In this document: one piece after another, positions 24,301-32,233 of the stretch | How the letters are laid out: each line of letters begins with the position of its first letter | Position numbering within the stretch: position 1 is the first letter of the stretch | Source of the DNA: a virus | Reading direction: 5' to 3' (one strand) | DNA length: 41,680 nucleotides | IMG/VR virus record: IMGVR_UViG_3300020462_000014 | Location: 1 to 41,680 of that record | Notes under the pieces: generated by a model | Database searches by the model: none | Seen by the model: only the letters and a program-made list of their open reading frames with translations | What the model was told of the DNA's origin: nothing | Program-made: the position numbers and the translations under genes

Positions 24301-25975
24301 TAAAAGAGAATATGCTAAACCTGTACCAAAACACTTACCTAACCTAGCGTTACAAGGTAATGTAGTGCAGAGGTACTCGTATGAGAAAGGTGTCAATAAT
24401 CCTAGTGGTAGGCACGGAATACCAATTCCAAATAGTGCTTACAATACTCAGCATGATGTTAATAGGGCAATGTTATTACAAACCCTGCGTAAGAAATATT
24501 TTACCCATGCTAAGTACAGAGGAGAAATTGATTGGGATATTATGGCTGTTGCACAGACTTACTGCATACTACCATTTGCAAGAGCAGTAACAGTCAAAGT
24601 AAACAAAAGACTAAGTAAATATTCTGATAAGTTACTAGATGAGGGACAGAATTATGGTATGGATTTATACCTACCAAAGATGAGTGAAATGACTACTAGA
24701 TATCATATTGATAAATTAGTAGATGAATTGTACTCAATGATTAAAGATGGTAAGGATATTGAAACTATACAAAACTCATTATCTAAGAAAGCGATTGTAA
24801 GATTTGGCTTTACAAGGCTTCCTAATAATGGACACATTATGACAGAGGAAGTAAGTGAAGCAGTAGAGAGTGCTGTAAAGAGAAACGCACCCTTTAAAAT
24901 CATACAAGATAGTAAAGATATTGAAAAAGAAATTCACTCTGTTAAACAAGTAATAGAATATTGTGTACAAAGAATTAGGTACGCATTGCAGTATGTAAGT
25001 AAGAATAAAAGACCTAGTAAATGGCATTATGACAATGAGCTAGAGCGTTGGAATAACATTTACTATAAGTTCCAACCTAAAAAATATGCTCGTAGAGTAT
25101 ACAACATACTAGATAATGATTGGGGTACAAATTACTACTTCAAAAGGTGGTTAAAAACTATGCCTTCTATTGAGGAAGGTCATATAGGTAAACACCTCCA
25201 AGAAGCAGTAGTACCTAATCATAGCAATGCAGAGGACACTCGTAAACTACTAGAGGATATGCAAGAGTTGACTATGCCGAAGTACATCTCTGAGGATTTA
25301 TCTAATAAGATAACTCAAAGAGCAGAGACTAACTTTAGACATGTTGTAGATTACTTATCACAACAAGGTGGTCGTCATGGTATTGCTAAGTTCCCACCCT
25401 TTATAGGTAGAAAACCTGTTCGTGAAGCATTACGAAAACTAACAGTAACGCAAGGCGAGTATGGTGTAAAGCCTAGAAATGTACACAGGATAATTACAGA
25501 TAGAAAAGTATTCAAACGCAGAAACCACATAGCAGGTGGTAGCGTAATGATAGACTGTTCTGGAAGTATGGGATTTGATTCTCGTGATGTTACAGAAATC
25601 GTAGAATTGTTACCTGCTAGTAATATTGCAGGTTACACAGGGTACGGACATAACGAAAATGGCTTTGATGGTGTCGTAAAAATCATTGCTAAAAATGGTC
25701 GTATAGACACAGAAGCTATTGATTATCTACAAAACTATGGACTTAATTCCGTAGACTTTGATGCTTTAAAGTGGCTCGCTAAACAAGAGGAGCCTCGTAT
25801 ATGGGTATCAGACATGCAGGTAGTAGGTGTTAATGAAAATGGTGGTGCAAAAACATTGCACGGCGAAGGCGTAAGTGAAATTATGAGATTCATGGCTATC
25901 AATAACATACTACCAATACAAGACATAGAACATGTTAAAGAGTATGCTAAACAGTACTCTAAATTTGTAGGTTAA
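24290..25975 (+). CDS. VWA-domain protein, partner of the MoxR ATPase (CobT-like)
   Basis: In the 561-residue protein, residues about 1-410 are helical and of unknown fold. The C-terminal part is a von Willebrand A domain with an intact metal site: DCSGS at 422-426 and WVSDMQ with Asp508. The layout (long N-terminus, C-terminal VWA, next to a MoxR-type ATPase) is that of CobT and related VWA partners. Its start at 24290 lies inside the ATPase gene, so the two are made together. It probably recruits the ATPase to a target. It is followed by a structured 3' region and a strong terminator, marking the end of the operon. Confidence 0.85.
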   Translation: MLFSKREYAKPVPKHLPNLALQGNVVQRYSYEKGVNNPSGRHGIPIPNSAYNTQHDVNRAMLLQTLRKKYFTHAKYRGEIDWDIMAVAQTYCILPFARAVTVKVNKRLSKYSDKLLDEGQNYGMDLYLPKMSEMTTRYHIDKLVDELYSMIKDGKDIETIQNSLSKKAIVRFGFTRLPNNGHIMTEEVSEAVESAVKRNAPFKIIQDSKDIEKEIHSVKQVIEYCVQRIRYALQYVSKNKRPSKWHYDNELERWNNIYYKFQPKKYARRVYNILDNDWGTNYYFKRWLKTMPSIEEGHIGKHLQEAVVPNHSNAEDTRKLLEDMQELTMPKYISEDLSNKITQRAETNFRHVVDYLSQQGGRHGIAKFPPFIGRKPVREALRKLTVTQGEYGVKPRNVHRIITDRKVFKRRNHIAGGSVMIDCSGSMGFDSRDVTEIVELLPASNIAGYTGYGHNENGFDGVVKIIAKNGRIDTEAIDYLQNYGLNSVDFDALKWLAKQEEPRIWVSDMQVVGVNENGGAKTLHGEGVSEIMRFMAINNILPIQDIEHVKEYAKQYSKFVG

Positions 25976-26032
25976 AGCTATCTAAATCTAGCGATAGATT
26001 GAGTACCTAGCAATAGATACCAGAGATAGCTT
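25975..26032 (+). ncRNA. Compact three-way junction in the 3' end of the MoxR-VWA mRNA
   Basis: AAGCTATCT/AGATAGCTT (nine pairs) encloses AATCTA-GCGA-TAGATT and GTACCTA-GCAA-TAGATAC. Both inner hairpins carry GNRA tetraloops on the plus strand; the second has one C-A mismatch, which would be G-U on the minus strand. The first base overlaps the VWA stop, and the element ends five bases before the terminator stem. It resembles the junctions at 21107-21627 in style. It may stabilise the mRNA end or be cut out as a small RNA. Confidence 0.45.
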
Positions 26033-26036
26033 ATAA

Positions 26037-26085
26037 ATACCCCCCTCGTGTGTGGTTGTTCACACATAGGGGGGTATTTTTTTTT
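26037..26085 (+). terminator. Strong intrinsic terminator after the MoxR-VWA operon
   Basis: ATACCCCCCT/AGGGGGGTAT and TGTGTG/CACACA stack into one long stem with a small internal loop and a six-base end loop, followed by nine T. Confidence 0.92.
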
Positions 26086-26139
26086 GTTTTTTTTTCTATG
26101 CATATGCATATACATATAAAAAATTTCTTGATTTAATGC

Positions 26140-26167
26140 TTGTATATAGGGCGAACGCTGATATGAT
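26140..26167 (+). promoter_or_regulatory. Promoter of the recombination operon, leaderless
   Basis: TTGTAT, 16 bases, TATGAT. The -10 box ends six bases before ATG 26174, so transcription should begin at or within a base or two of the start codon. The gene has no ribosome site, which agrees. Two overlapping TATGCATA palindromes (26097-26110) lie just upstream. Confidence 0.6.
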
Positions 26168-26173
26168 TACCAC

Positions 26174-26452
26174 ATGAGCGATAAGAAAAACATATCAGAG
26201 CTAATAGAAATGGCGTATGATAAGAAACAGGGGGGTGTTACTGCATGGTATTTTCAAATACCAGATGAAGTAAAACCATTTATTGAGGGTATAGAGATAC
26301 TCATTAAACAAGGAAAAAAACCAAACTCAACTGCTGTAAGCAGGATATTATCAGAGGAATATAATTTCTCAGTATCACGAGCTGGTATTAACAGGTGGCT
26401 GACATACTTAAAGGAAGAAAATGAAAAAGAACGAGGAAGCGAAACTAGTTAA
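26174..26452 (+). CDS. Small DNA-binding protein, probable HTH (92 aa)
   Basis: The 92-residue product has a C-terminal segment, NSTAVSRILSEEYNFSVSR then INRWLTYLKEE, that reads as a helix-turn-helix with a recognition helix. The N-terminal half is helical. As first gene of an operon on a likely leaderless message it may be an early regulator. Its end overlaps the phosphoesterase gene by 32 bases in another frame. Confidence 0.6.
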   Translation: MSDKKNISELIEMAYDKKQGGVTAWYFQIPDEVKPFIEGIEILIKQGKKPNSTAVSRILSEEYNFSVSRAGINRWLTYLKEENEKERGSETS

Positions 26453-27470
26453 ACTCTTAGCAGAGGTAGAGAGTGAAAAGGTTACAGACCTAAAGAACAC
26501 TAACAAGAGACTACTTAGGCAAATAGAGAAACTAAAAGACAAGAAAGCAGACTTAGTGGAAGCAGTATACAAAGGTGCTAAAGATGGTATGTCTACTGTT
26601 ACATTACCTAAAGTTAAGGCACCACCTAAATCTAAAAGTAAGGGGCAAGAAATTTGTGTCCCTTTACTAAGCGATATTCAACTCGCAAAAAGAACAGACA
26701 CATACGACTCAGAGATAGCCGTTAAGAGAGTCATTAAATATGCTGAGAAAATCGTGAATCTCTCTCAGTTGCAGGGTGCAAACCACACAATAAAGAAGTG
26801 TGTTGTACTAGCACTAGGAGACATAGTAGAGGGAGAGTTAATATTTCCTGGACAAGCACATGAAATTGACAGCTCTTTGTATAAACAAGTTACTGTTAAT
26901 GGACCTACTATGTTATATGAGTTCTTTAGCATATTGCTTTCTCACTTTGAGGAGGTTGAATGTTATTGGGTTATAGGTAATCATGGTGCGTTAGGTGGTA
27001 GAAGTCGTAAAGACTACAACCCTGAGACCAATGCAGATAGAATGCTAGGTAAGATTATGGAAACCATGTTTAAAGATGAGCCAAGAATGAAGTGGCACAT
27101 TCCTGAAAAGAAATGGTATACCATTGCTGACTTGGGTGTTAAAGCAAAGTTCTTTTGTTTTCACGGAGACAACATAAGAGGTAGCATGGGCTTACCTTTT
27201 TACGGTTACAATAAAAAAATTCTAGGTTGGAAGGCATTAGCAAGTGCTGAACTTATGGAAGATTTTACACACGCAGTATGTGGACACTACCACACACCAA
27301 CATCTCTTTATCTTAACGATGTGAGACTTTGGGTAAACGGCTCAACTGAAAGTCACAATGGATATGCACTTGAACAGTTAGCTGCAATGGGTAGACCATC
27401 ACAATTTTGTTTGTTTGTAAAGCCTTCTAAAGGTGTAACAGCAGAGTACCTAGTGAGCTTAGAGGAATAA
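26421..27470 (+). CDS. Calcineurin-like metallophosphoesterase
   Basis: The motifs of the two-metal phosphoesterase fold are present: SDIQLAK (Asp85), GDIVEGE (Asp134), GNHG (186-189), FHGD (247-250) and GHYHT (288-292). The usual Asp-x-His of motif 1 is Asp-x-Gln (Gln87), as in some phage members. Residues 1-60 form a coiled coil (KNTNKRLLRQIEKLKDKKADL). In phages such enzymes often replace Mre11/SbcD-type nucleases; with a Rad52-type annealase two genes on, a role in end processing for recombination is likely. It starts at ATG 26421 inside the preceding gene, behind AAAGGAAG. Confidence 0.85.
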   Translation: MKKNEEAKLVKLLAEVESEKVTDLKNTNKRLLRQIEKLKDKKADLVEAVYKGAKDGMSTVTLPKVKAPPKSKSKGQEICVPLLSDIQLAKRTDTYDSEIAVKRVIKYAEKIVNLSQLQGANHTIKKCVVLALGDIVEGELIFPGQAHEIDSSLYKQVTVNGPTMLYEFFSILLSHFEEVECYWVIGNHGALGGRSRKDYNPETNADRMLGKIMETMFKDEPRMKWHIPEKKWYTIADLGVKAKFFCFHGDNIRGSMGLPFYGYNKKILGWKALASAELMEDFTHAVCGHYHTPTSLYLNDVRLWVNGSTESHNGYALEQLAAMGRPSQFCLFVKPSKGVTAEYLVSLEE

Positions 27471-27544
27471 TGATAGAACTTGAAGTTATATTTCAATGGC
27501 TAGTATTATTGCTAGTAGGTATATTGATAGGCAAAACTATATAA
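27470..27544 (+). CDS. Single-pass membrane mini-protein (24 aa)
   Basis: ATG 27470 shares a base with the phosphoesterase stop (TAATG) and has AGAGG before it. The 24-residue product starts MIELEVIFQWLVLL and is almost wholly one hydrophobic membrane segment, with a lysine near its end. It fills the gap before the annealase gene. Function unknown. Confidence 0.45.
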   Translation: MIELEVIFQWLVLLLVGILIGKTI

Positions 27545-27553
27545 GGAGATAGT

Positions 27554-28447
27554 ATGGACAAGGAAACACATAAAAAATTAGTAAAAGACTTTCCAAGTAG
27601 TGTAGTAAAACCTGCACCAAAGGGTAAGTTTGGGGACTATGTTCCTCATCACATATACACACAACGACTTGTTGATGTTATACCAGGAAAATATAACTTC
27701 TCTTATGAAGTTATTAGAGCTAAAGATAATTCTATTATAGGAGCCAAGTGCATACTAGAAATAGAAAAGCTAGGTACAGTTGAGGAAGTCGGAGATGTAG
27801 ATATGAATGCATTAAAAAGAAATATTACTGAGAGCGAGATACTTAAACTTGCTGTATCAGATGGTATTAAAAGATGTTGCATGAGATTCGGAATCGGATT
27901 AGAGCTATGGACAGGTGGTACTACTGAGGAAGAACACTATGCAAACGACAACTCTCAAAAAAAAACTCAACCTGACGCGGTGAAACCACCCTCAGTCCAA
28001 GTAAAATCAGATGCAGATAAGTCGCAGGATAGCCTTTCGCCTGCCGTTGAGACCAAGACTTCCTCTGCATCGCAGGTATCTTTAGGTCCTATAAAGGTAT
28101 TAGAAGATGCAAACTTTTCTACAAAAGATTTAAGTCATAAAAATGGCAAGGCATGTATGGATGAGAATGGTTTGTTATGTCCTTGTGACATGCAGTCTAA
28201 AGTAAATTACATACCAGAAAATCAGAAAACTTCTGCAAAAGGACCAGACTTTAGATGTTCTATGATGGGTCAATGTGCGGGTGGAGATGTAGTTGACGGT
28301 AAAAGATTTGCTAAATCTTGGTGGATAGTTGACTATAAAAAAGAAACACCAAAGGTTTGGGGTAACTATGTACAAGCTCTTAATGGTGTAGTAATGCCTA
28401 CTGCAAAAGGTATGGATGAAATTAAGGAAGGCGAGGCACCTTTCTAA
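27554..28447 (+). CDS. Rad52-type single-strand annealing protein
   Basis: Residues about 1-135 resemble the Rad52/Rad22 annealase core: an N-terminal helix, PKGKFGDYVPHHIYTQRL, a beta sheet with YNFSYEVIRAKDNSIIGAKC, then the helix region ESEILKLAVSDGIKRCCMRFG and LELWTGG. A low-complexity linker (about 140-190) follows, then a Cys-containing C-terminal domain (CMDENGLLCPC, CSMMGQC) that may bind zinc. It should anneal complementary single strands in recombination-dependent replication or repair. A good ribosome site (AAGGAGAT) lies before ATG 27554. Confidence 0.8.
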   Translation: MDKETHKKLVKDFPSSVVKPAPKGKFGDYVPHHIYTQRLVDVIPGKYNFSYEVIRAKDNSIIGAKCILEIEKLGTVEEVGDVDMNALKRNITESEILKLAVSDGIKRCCMRFGIGLELWTGGTTEEEHYANDNSQKKTQPDAVKPPSVQVKSDADKSQDSLSPAVETKTSSASQVSLGPIKVLEDANFSTKDLSHKNGKACMDENGLLCPCDMQSKVNYIPENQKTSAKGPDFRCSMMGQCAGGDVVDGKRFAKSWWIVDYKKETPKVWGNYVQALNGVVMPTAKGMDEIKEGEAPF

Positions 28448-28602
28448 TGTTGTATGGAACAGAGAAAGTGTTCTTTAATACATGCATAGATTGTTTCAAA
28501 ACTTATTTACATGAGTTGCAAGCATATAAAGGACTATGTCAACAATGTGAAAAGGCTTTTGGTGAGAGGATGAATAATGTCGCAAGCGGAAACAGTAGCT
28601 GA
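28447..28602 (+). CDS. Zinc-ribbon mini-protein (51 aa)
   Basis: ATG 28447 shares a base with the annealase stop (TAATG). The 51 residues include CIDC and CQQC, 15 residues apart, a clear zinc-ribbon pattern, followed by a polar tail that overlaps the next gene in another frame. Likely a small nucleic-acid or protein-binding factor. Confidence 0.6.
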   Translation: MLYGTEKVFFNTCIDCFKTYLHELQAYKGLCQQCEKAFGERMNNVASGNSS

Positions 28603-28834
28603 ATTACTAACTACAAACAGGCAAGGTGTTTGTGGAACTGTATTTTTACAACATTACATACCTAGATTCGGTAGTTTAATCTACGATTTAAGACACGAAA
28701 AAAAATGGGATATAGTAAAAGAACGTTGTGATTTACATGAACATAAAAATACTCAATGGAAATACAGATTAATAAGTAGTGACATCATTAACTACAATGT
28801 AGAAGAAGGTCAAACTTATTCTTTTAATTTTTAA
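28577..28834 (+). CDS. Helix-turn-helix protein, last early gene (85 aa)
   Basis: An 85-residue protein. GVCGTVFLQHYIPRFGSLIYDLR fits the phage helix-turn-helix domain of the HTH_55 type (helix, turn, recognition helix ending in a YDLR-like motif), followed by a small wing (WKYRLIS). It is probably a transcription factor of the early-to-late switch. It ends two bases from the convergent holin gene, with no terminator between them. Confidence 0.65.
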   Translation: MSQAETVAELLTTNRQGVCGTVFLQHYIPRFGSLIYDLRHEKKWDIVKERCDLHEHKNTQWKYRLISSDIINYNVEEGQTYSFNF

Positions 28835-28836
28835 TA

Positions 28837-29118
28837 CTACTTAGTAATTTGCTTTTTAGCGTATGTCTTGACTACTGCTAATGCAGCACCACCACCAGCT
28901 AAAGCAGCTAGTTCTAAGGTATTGGCGTCAAGAGATACTAAAGGTGCGACTACTAAAGCTCCTAGAAACGCTTCTACGAAAGTCCATAGTGTACGTTCTA
29001 GCATATCTTTGAGGTCTTCGCTCATTTTATAACTCCATGCTTCGTTCCAAGGGGTCCACGCCACATCCTTCTTGAATGTCCCATCAGAGTTTCTTGTTCT
29101 CTTAAATTTTTCTAACAT
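28837..29118 (-). CDS. Holin, r1t type
   Basis: A soluble N-terminal part (residues 1-40) is followed by ERTLWTFVEAFLGALVVAPL, then a second hydrophobic stretch ELAALAGGGAALAVVKTYA and a basic end. This is the pattern of the phage r1t holin family that is common in actinobacterial phages: two membrane segments with the conserved Trp-Thr-Phe-x-Glu start. It makes the hole that triggers lysis. It is last in the leftward lysis cassette, directly after the DUF5675 gene. Confidence 0.85.
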   Translation of the reverse strand: MLEKFKRTRNSDGTFKKDVAWTPWNEAWSYKMSEDLKDMLERTLWTFVEAFLGALVVAPLVSLDANTLELAALAGGGAALAVVKTYAKKQITK

Positions 29119-29714
29119 TAGTTTATTAACCTTCCTTTAATCATAGCGTTAGTTGTAAGTACATTACCGTTTATCTCTTGTAATTTTTCATAAACAGTAT
29201 CTGCTAAAACAAGATGGTCTTTAGATTTGTTATCAACAACAGATGTTGGATTAAGTAAAGCATCAATAGTTGTATATTCTATAGTTACTTTCTTACCTTG
29301 TAATAATTGATTAGCTACTTTTGAATACATTTTTTTATAAGCAACAGTACTAGAGCCAATAAAACCATCACCAGATACATCTAAATCTTGTTGTGTTTCT
29401 CCAACTATTAAACAACCTGATGTATGTTCATCAGTGTTGCCTGTATGAATTAAGATATAAGTAAAGTTAGGTACATCTGTAATATGTAACATACCATAAT
29501 GTGCATTCTTATATCTCTCTGAATACTTAGCATGGAATCCACCAGTCTTTCTAAATTCTATATTGTATGTTCCTTCAGGTATACATGTTTCATGCATAAC
29601 TTTTACTGCTTGGTATTGGTCTTCTAATGTATAACACTCAAACAGTCCATCAATAAAAAGCAAACCATTTGTTGCGTCTTTACCGAACTGTGTTCTTACT
29701 ACTTGTAATTTCAT
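29118..29714 (-). CDS. DUF5675 protein, possible lysis enzyme
   Basis: Residues 1-135 match DUF5675: early beta strands, ECYTLED, IPEGTYNIEFRKT, then ILIHTGN and TSGCLIVG, where His and Cys in the last two motifs could be catalytic as in L,D-transpeptidase-like folds. The C-terminal about 60 residues are helical and may bind the wall. It lies between holin and other membrane lysis genes, so a role in wall cutting is likely though not proven for the family. The ribosome site is GGAG, seven bases before ATG 29714. Confidence 0.75.
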   Translation of the reverse strand: MKLQVVRTQFGKDATNGLLFIDGLFECYTLEDQYQAVKVMHETCIPEGTYNIEFRKTGGFHAKYSERYKNAHYGMLHITDVPNFTYILIHTGNTDEHTSGCLIVGETQQDLDVSGDGFIGSSTVAYKKMYSKVANQLLQGKKVTIEYTTIDALLNPTSVVDNKSKDHLVLADTVYEKLQEINGNVLTTNAMIKGRLIN

Positions 29715-29820
29715 TTTTCTTCTCCACTTCTTCTAACCAAGAGATATGTACTCTTGAACCATCATCTAGTATAACCCAAACATGGTCTTCTTCTTTGTCT
29801 TTATCTACCAACACTACCAT
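29680..29820 (-). CDS. Small acidic protein, possible (46 aa)
   Basis: The frame from ATG 29820 gives 46 residues (MVVLVDKDKEEDHVWVILDDG, then SRVHISWLEEVEKK). It reads like a small beta barrel and overlaps the DUF5675 start by 35 bases. There is no ribosome site. A perfect seven-pair hairpin (ACAAATA/TATTTGT, 29831-29848) lies just upstream. It may be real or chance. Confidence 0.4.
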   Translation of the reverse strand: MVVLVDKDKEEDHVWVILDDGSRVHISWLEEVEKKNEITSSKNTVR

Positions 29821-29882
29821 ACTTACATTTACAAATAGTTATATTTGTATAACCGTTTGGGTGTAATGTCGTAGTGCAGTGC

Positions 29883-30101
29883 TTATCTGCTTTTTGCTTT
29901 CTTTGGTTCATTGCCTTTGTCCTTTCTAAACCCTATGGTTAGCAACCATATAACTAAAGTAATTAAAGTCGCAAGACCTGTAACCTGTTGTGCTGAACCA
30001 GTCAATGTAAGAGTAGCTATAACTAAACCTACTAAAGTCCAACTAAGATTTAAAGTTTCTTTAATTGCCTCTATAATCCATGACCATAGTTTTTTTAACA
30101 T
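29883..30101 (-). CDS. Small membrane protein of the lysis cassette (72 aa)
   Basis: An amphipathic start (MLKKLWSWIIEAIKETLNL) is followed by two membrane segments (TLVGLVIATLTLTG and LATLITLVIWLLTIGF) and a strongly basic tail. The layout suits a second holin or an antiholin. Its ATG shares a base with the stop of the acidic protein gene (TAATG). Confidence 0.65.
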   Translation of the reverse strand: MLKKLWSWIIEAIKETLNLSWTLVGLVIATLTLTGSAQQVTGLATLITLVIWLLTIGFRKDKGNEPKKAKSR

Positions 30102-32233
30102 TATTGTTTCCTCATTAAAAATGCTGCCATAGAGGCTATTCTAGTCAAAATAACTGGGACTACAACTTCTTGTGCTTTTTCCTTCTGGTCTTTAGTCATG
30201 TCGTCTCCAATACTACCTATTGTTATTTCTGTAAAGTCTACATCTACAAAAGTTTCTATTGGATTTTCTAAGAATGTTTCAAACTGTACCTCTGTAACAA
30301 CATCAGCTAATGTATAGTTCTCTACATCTGCATTCTCTACAGCTCTTTCAACGTATTCTTCTACAGCTTCAGCTACAACTTCATCTTCTTGTATTGCTTC
30401 TGCAATGATTTCAACGTCTTCAGTTTGTACCTGTAATACTTCAGCGACAACTTCAACTTGTTCTTCAGTAAGTATTTCAATATCATTTATAGCTTCCTCC
30501 ACTACAGCTTGTACAACTTCTTGTATTTCTTCTGACGCTTGTTCTAAGTTTTGTACACCAATGTCGTTTACTTCTTCTATGACCTCGATAACTTCTTCGG
30601 TTTCAAGTTCTTGTACAAACTCTTGTATTGCTTCTTCTTTAGATTCTTCATACTCTTCTAACTCCTCCTCAGTATATTCTTCTAACTCTTCTTCAGTAAC
30701 TGTTTCAATTTCAATAACAATAACTTCTTCTATGTCTGCAACTTCTTCAGCTACTTCTTCTTCAGTTAATTCTATTACTTCTTCGTCTTTAAATATGTCA
30801 GTTATAGAATCTGTTATTTCTGTTTCCTCAACATCTTCCTGTATTGACTCATCCAAAATCTCCTCTGCTTGAACTTCATCTTTTCTATCGGTGTCATCTC
30901 TATGTATCTCTTCGACCAACTCATCTTCTTCTACTTCCTCAAACTCAGTATCCCAATCATCTAAGTCTATTTCTAATTCTTTTATATCTTCAATAATTAT
31001 AATCTCTATTTCTTCAAACTCTTCTAAAAATTCTTCTACTTCTATGTATGTTTCTACAAACTCTTCGAACTCTTCATCATCTTCGAATACCATAATCTCA
31101 ATAAATTCTTCATCTTCTTGAAGCTCAAGAGCCTTAGCATCTCTCTCCATTTCTTTTTCAAATTCAAGTATCTCTTCTTCAGTAAGCTCAACAAATTCTT
31201 CATCTTCATACTCATCTTCCAAATCATCATATACAAAATCATCATCATAAAACTCGTCTCCGATTTCTCCCAGGTCTTCCTCAATAACTTCGATGTCATA
31301 TAATTCTAAATCTCCACGTTCAACTTGTTCATCGGTTAATTCTACACCATATAAATCTAAATTTCTTTGACGCTCATTATCACGCTCAACAGTACCATCT
31401 TCTATTTCATATTCTTCATACTCAGATTCTGTACCATCATCCATGACTACAACAAATACTTCAGGTTCAGGAGGAGGTGGTGGTATATATATCTCTGGCT
31501 CTGGTTCAGGTTCAGGAGGTGGAGGTAATGTTGTTGTAGTAGTTGTTGGCTGTATGTATTTAAAGGATATATCATCTACTAAAGTCCAATCATTTAGTGT
31601 CAAAGTAAACTTATCTATAAAAGTATCTAAAGTTGTTCTTATGTTATAAACAATAACTTCATACATTGTTTGAGCTGTTACAAATTGTTGAGCATCAATA
31701 TTATTTGTTTGAGTTGTTTCATCAGTATGTGTATAAGTTACTTCAGCTTGATTATTCAAAGCTCCAATAGTAAATCCAACTTCATAGATTTCTATTTCAA
31801 GTTCTTCTTCATCAACAGTTGTTGTTTCTGGTAAATCAAATTCATAAGACCCAGAATCTCCATGATGTTGTTGGTACTCAATGTTAATACAATAGTCGGT
31901 GCAACCATATTGACCAGACCATGTATTGTTATAATCAATATTATTTTCTACTTCGTTACCTTGTATATCTAATTCATCTTGAGGAATAACCATATCAGTT
32001 GCCTGTTCATAAGTTTCAGGAACAGTTGTTGTTGTAGTTGTTGTAGTATCTGTAGATTCTTCTTCTACAGGAGGTGGTCCATCAAATGTTTCTACCTCTT
32101 CTACTTCTCCCTCTGGGATAGTTGTTGTTGTTGTTGTCGTAGTTGTATTATCTTGTTCGTTAGCTAACGCTGATAGCGGTAGCAAACTTAAAGATACTAC
32201 TAACCACCATTGCAGCAGCCGTGTCCACAGCAT
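30101..32233 (-). CDS. Very acidic secreted protein with Thr-rich linkers (710 aa)
   Basis: A signal peptide is clear (MLWTRLLQWWLVVSLSLLPL then SALA). Two runs of eight or nine Thr ending in Ile/Val-Pro follow, then a beta-rich domain (about residues 105-225), a Pro-rich linker, and some 350 residues dominated by Glu, Asp, Val and Ile in short repeats (for example EEVIELTEEEVAEEV). The end is a hydrophobic helix (VVVPVILTRIASMAAFLMRKQ) that could span the membrane. Thr runs of this type are common in exported actinobacterial proteins. It sits inside the lysis cassette, which is unexpected. It might be a cell-surface or spanin-like element, or a decoy. AGGAGG lies nine bases before ATG 32233. 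Function unknown. Confidence 0.7.
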   Translation of the reverse strand: MLWTRLLQWWLVVSLSLLPLSALANEQDNTTTTTTTTTIPEGEVEEVETFDGPPPVEEESTDTTTTTTTTVPETYEQATDMVIPQDELDIQGNEVENNIDYNNTWSGQYGCTDYCINIEYQQHHGDSGSYEFDLPETTTVDEEELEIEIYEVGFTIGALNNQAEVTYTHTDETTQTNNIDAQQFVTAQTMYEVIVYNIRTTLDTFIDKFTLTLNDWTLVDDISFKYIQPTTTTTTLPPPPEPEPEPEIYIPPPPPEPEVFVVVMDDGTESEYEEYEIEDGTVERDNERQRNLDLYGVELTDEQVERGDLELYDIEVIEEDLGEIGDEFYDDDFVYDDLEDEYEDEEFVELTEEEILEFEKEMERDAKALELQEDEEFIEIMVFEDDEEFEEFVETYIEVEEFLEEFEEIEIIIIEDIKELEIDLDDWDTEFEEVEEDELVEEIHRDDTDRKDEVQAEEILDESIQEDVEETEITDSITDIFKDEEVIELTEEEVAEEVADIEEVIVIEIETVTEEELEEYTEEELEEYEESKEEAIQEFVQELETEEVIEVIEEVNDIGVQNLEQASEEIQEVVQAVVEEAINDIEILTEEQVEVVAEVLQVQTEDVEIIAEAIQEDEVVAEAVEEYVERAVENADVENYTLADVVTEVQFETFLENPIETFVDVDFTEITIGSIGDDMTKDQKEKAQEVVVPVILTRIASMAAFLMRKQ

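Noticed and set aside
30405-31121. Long serine-rich open frames on the plus strand
   Set aside because: They are the antisense shadow of the Glu/Asp-rich repeats of the 710-residue minus-strand gene and have no ribosome sites.
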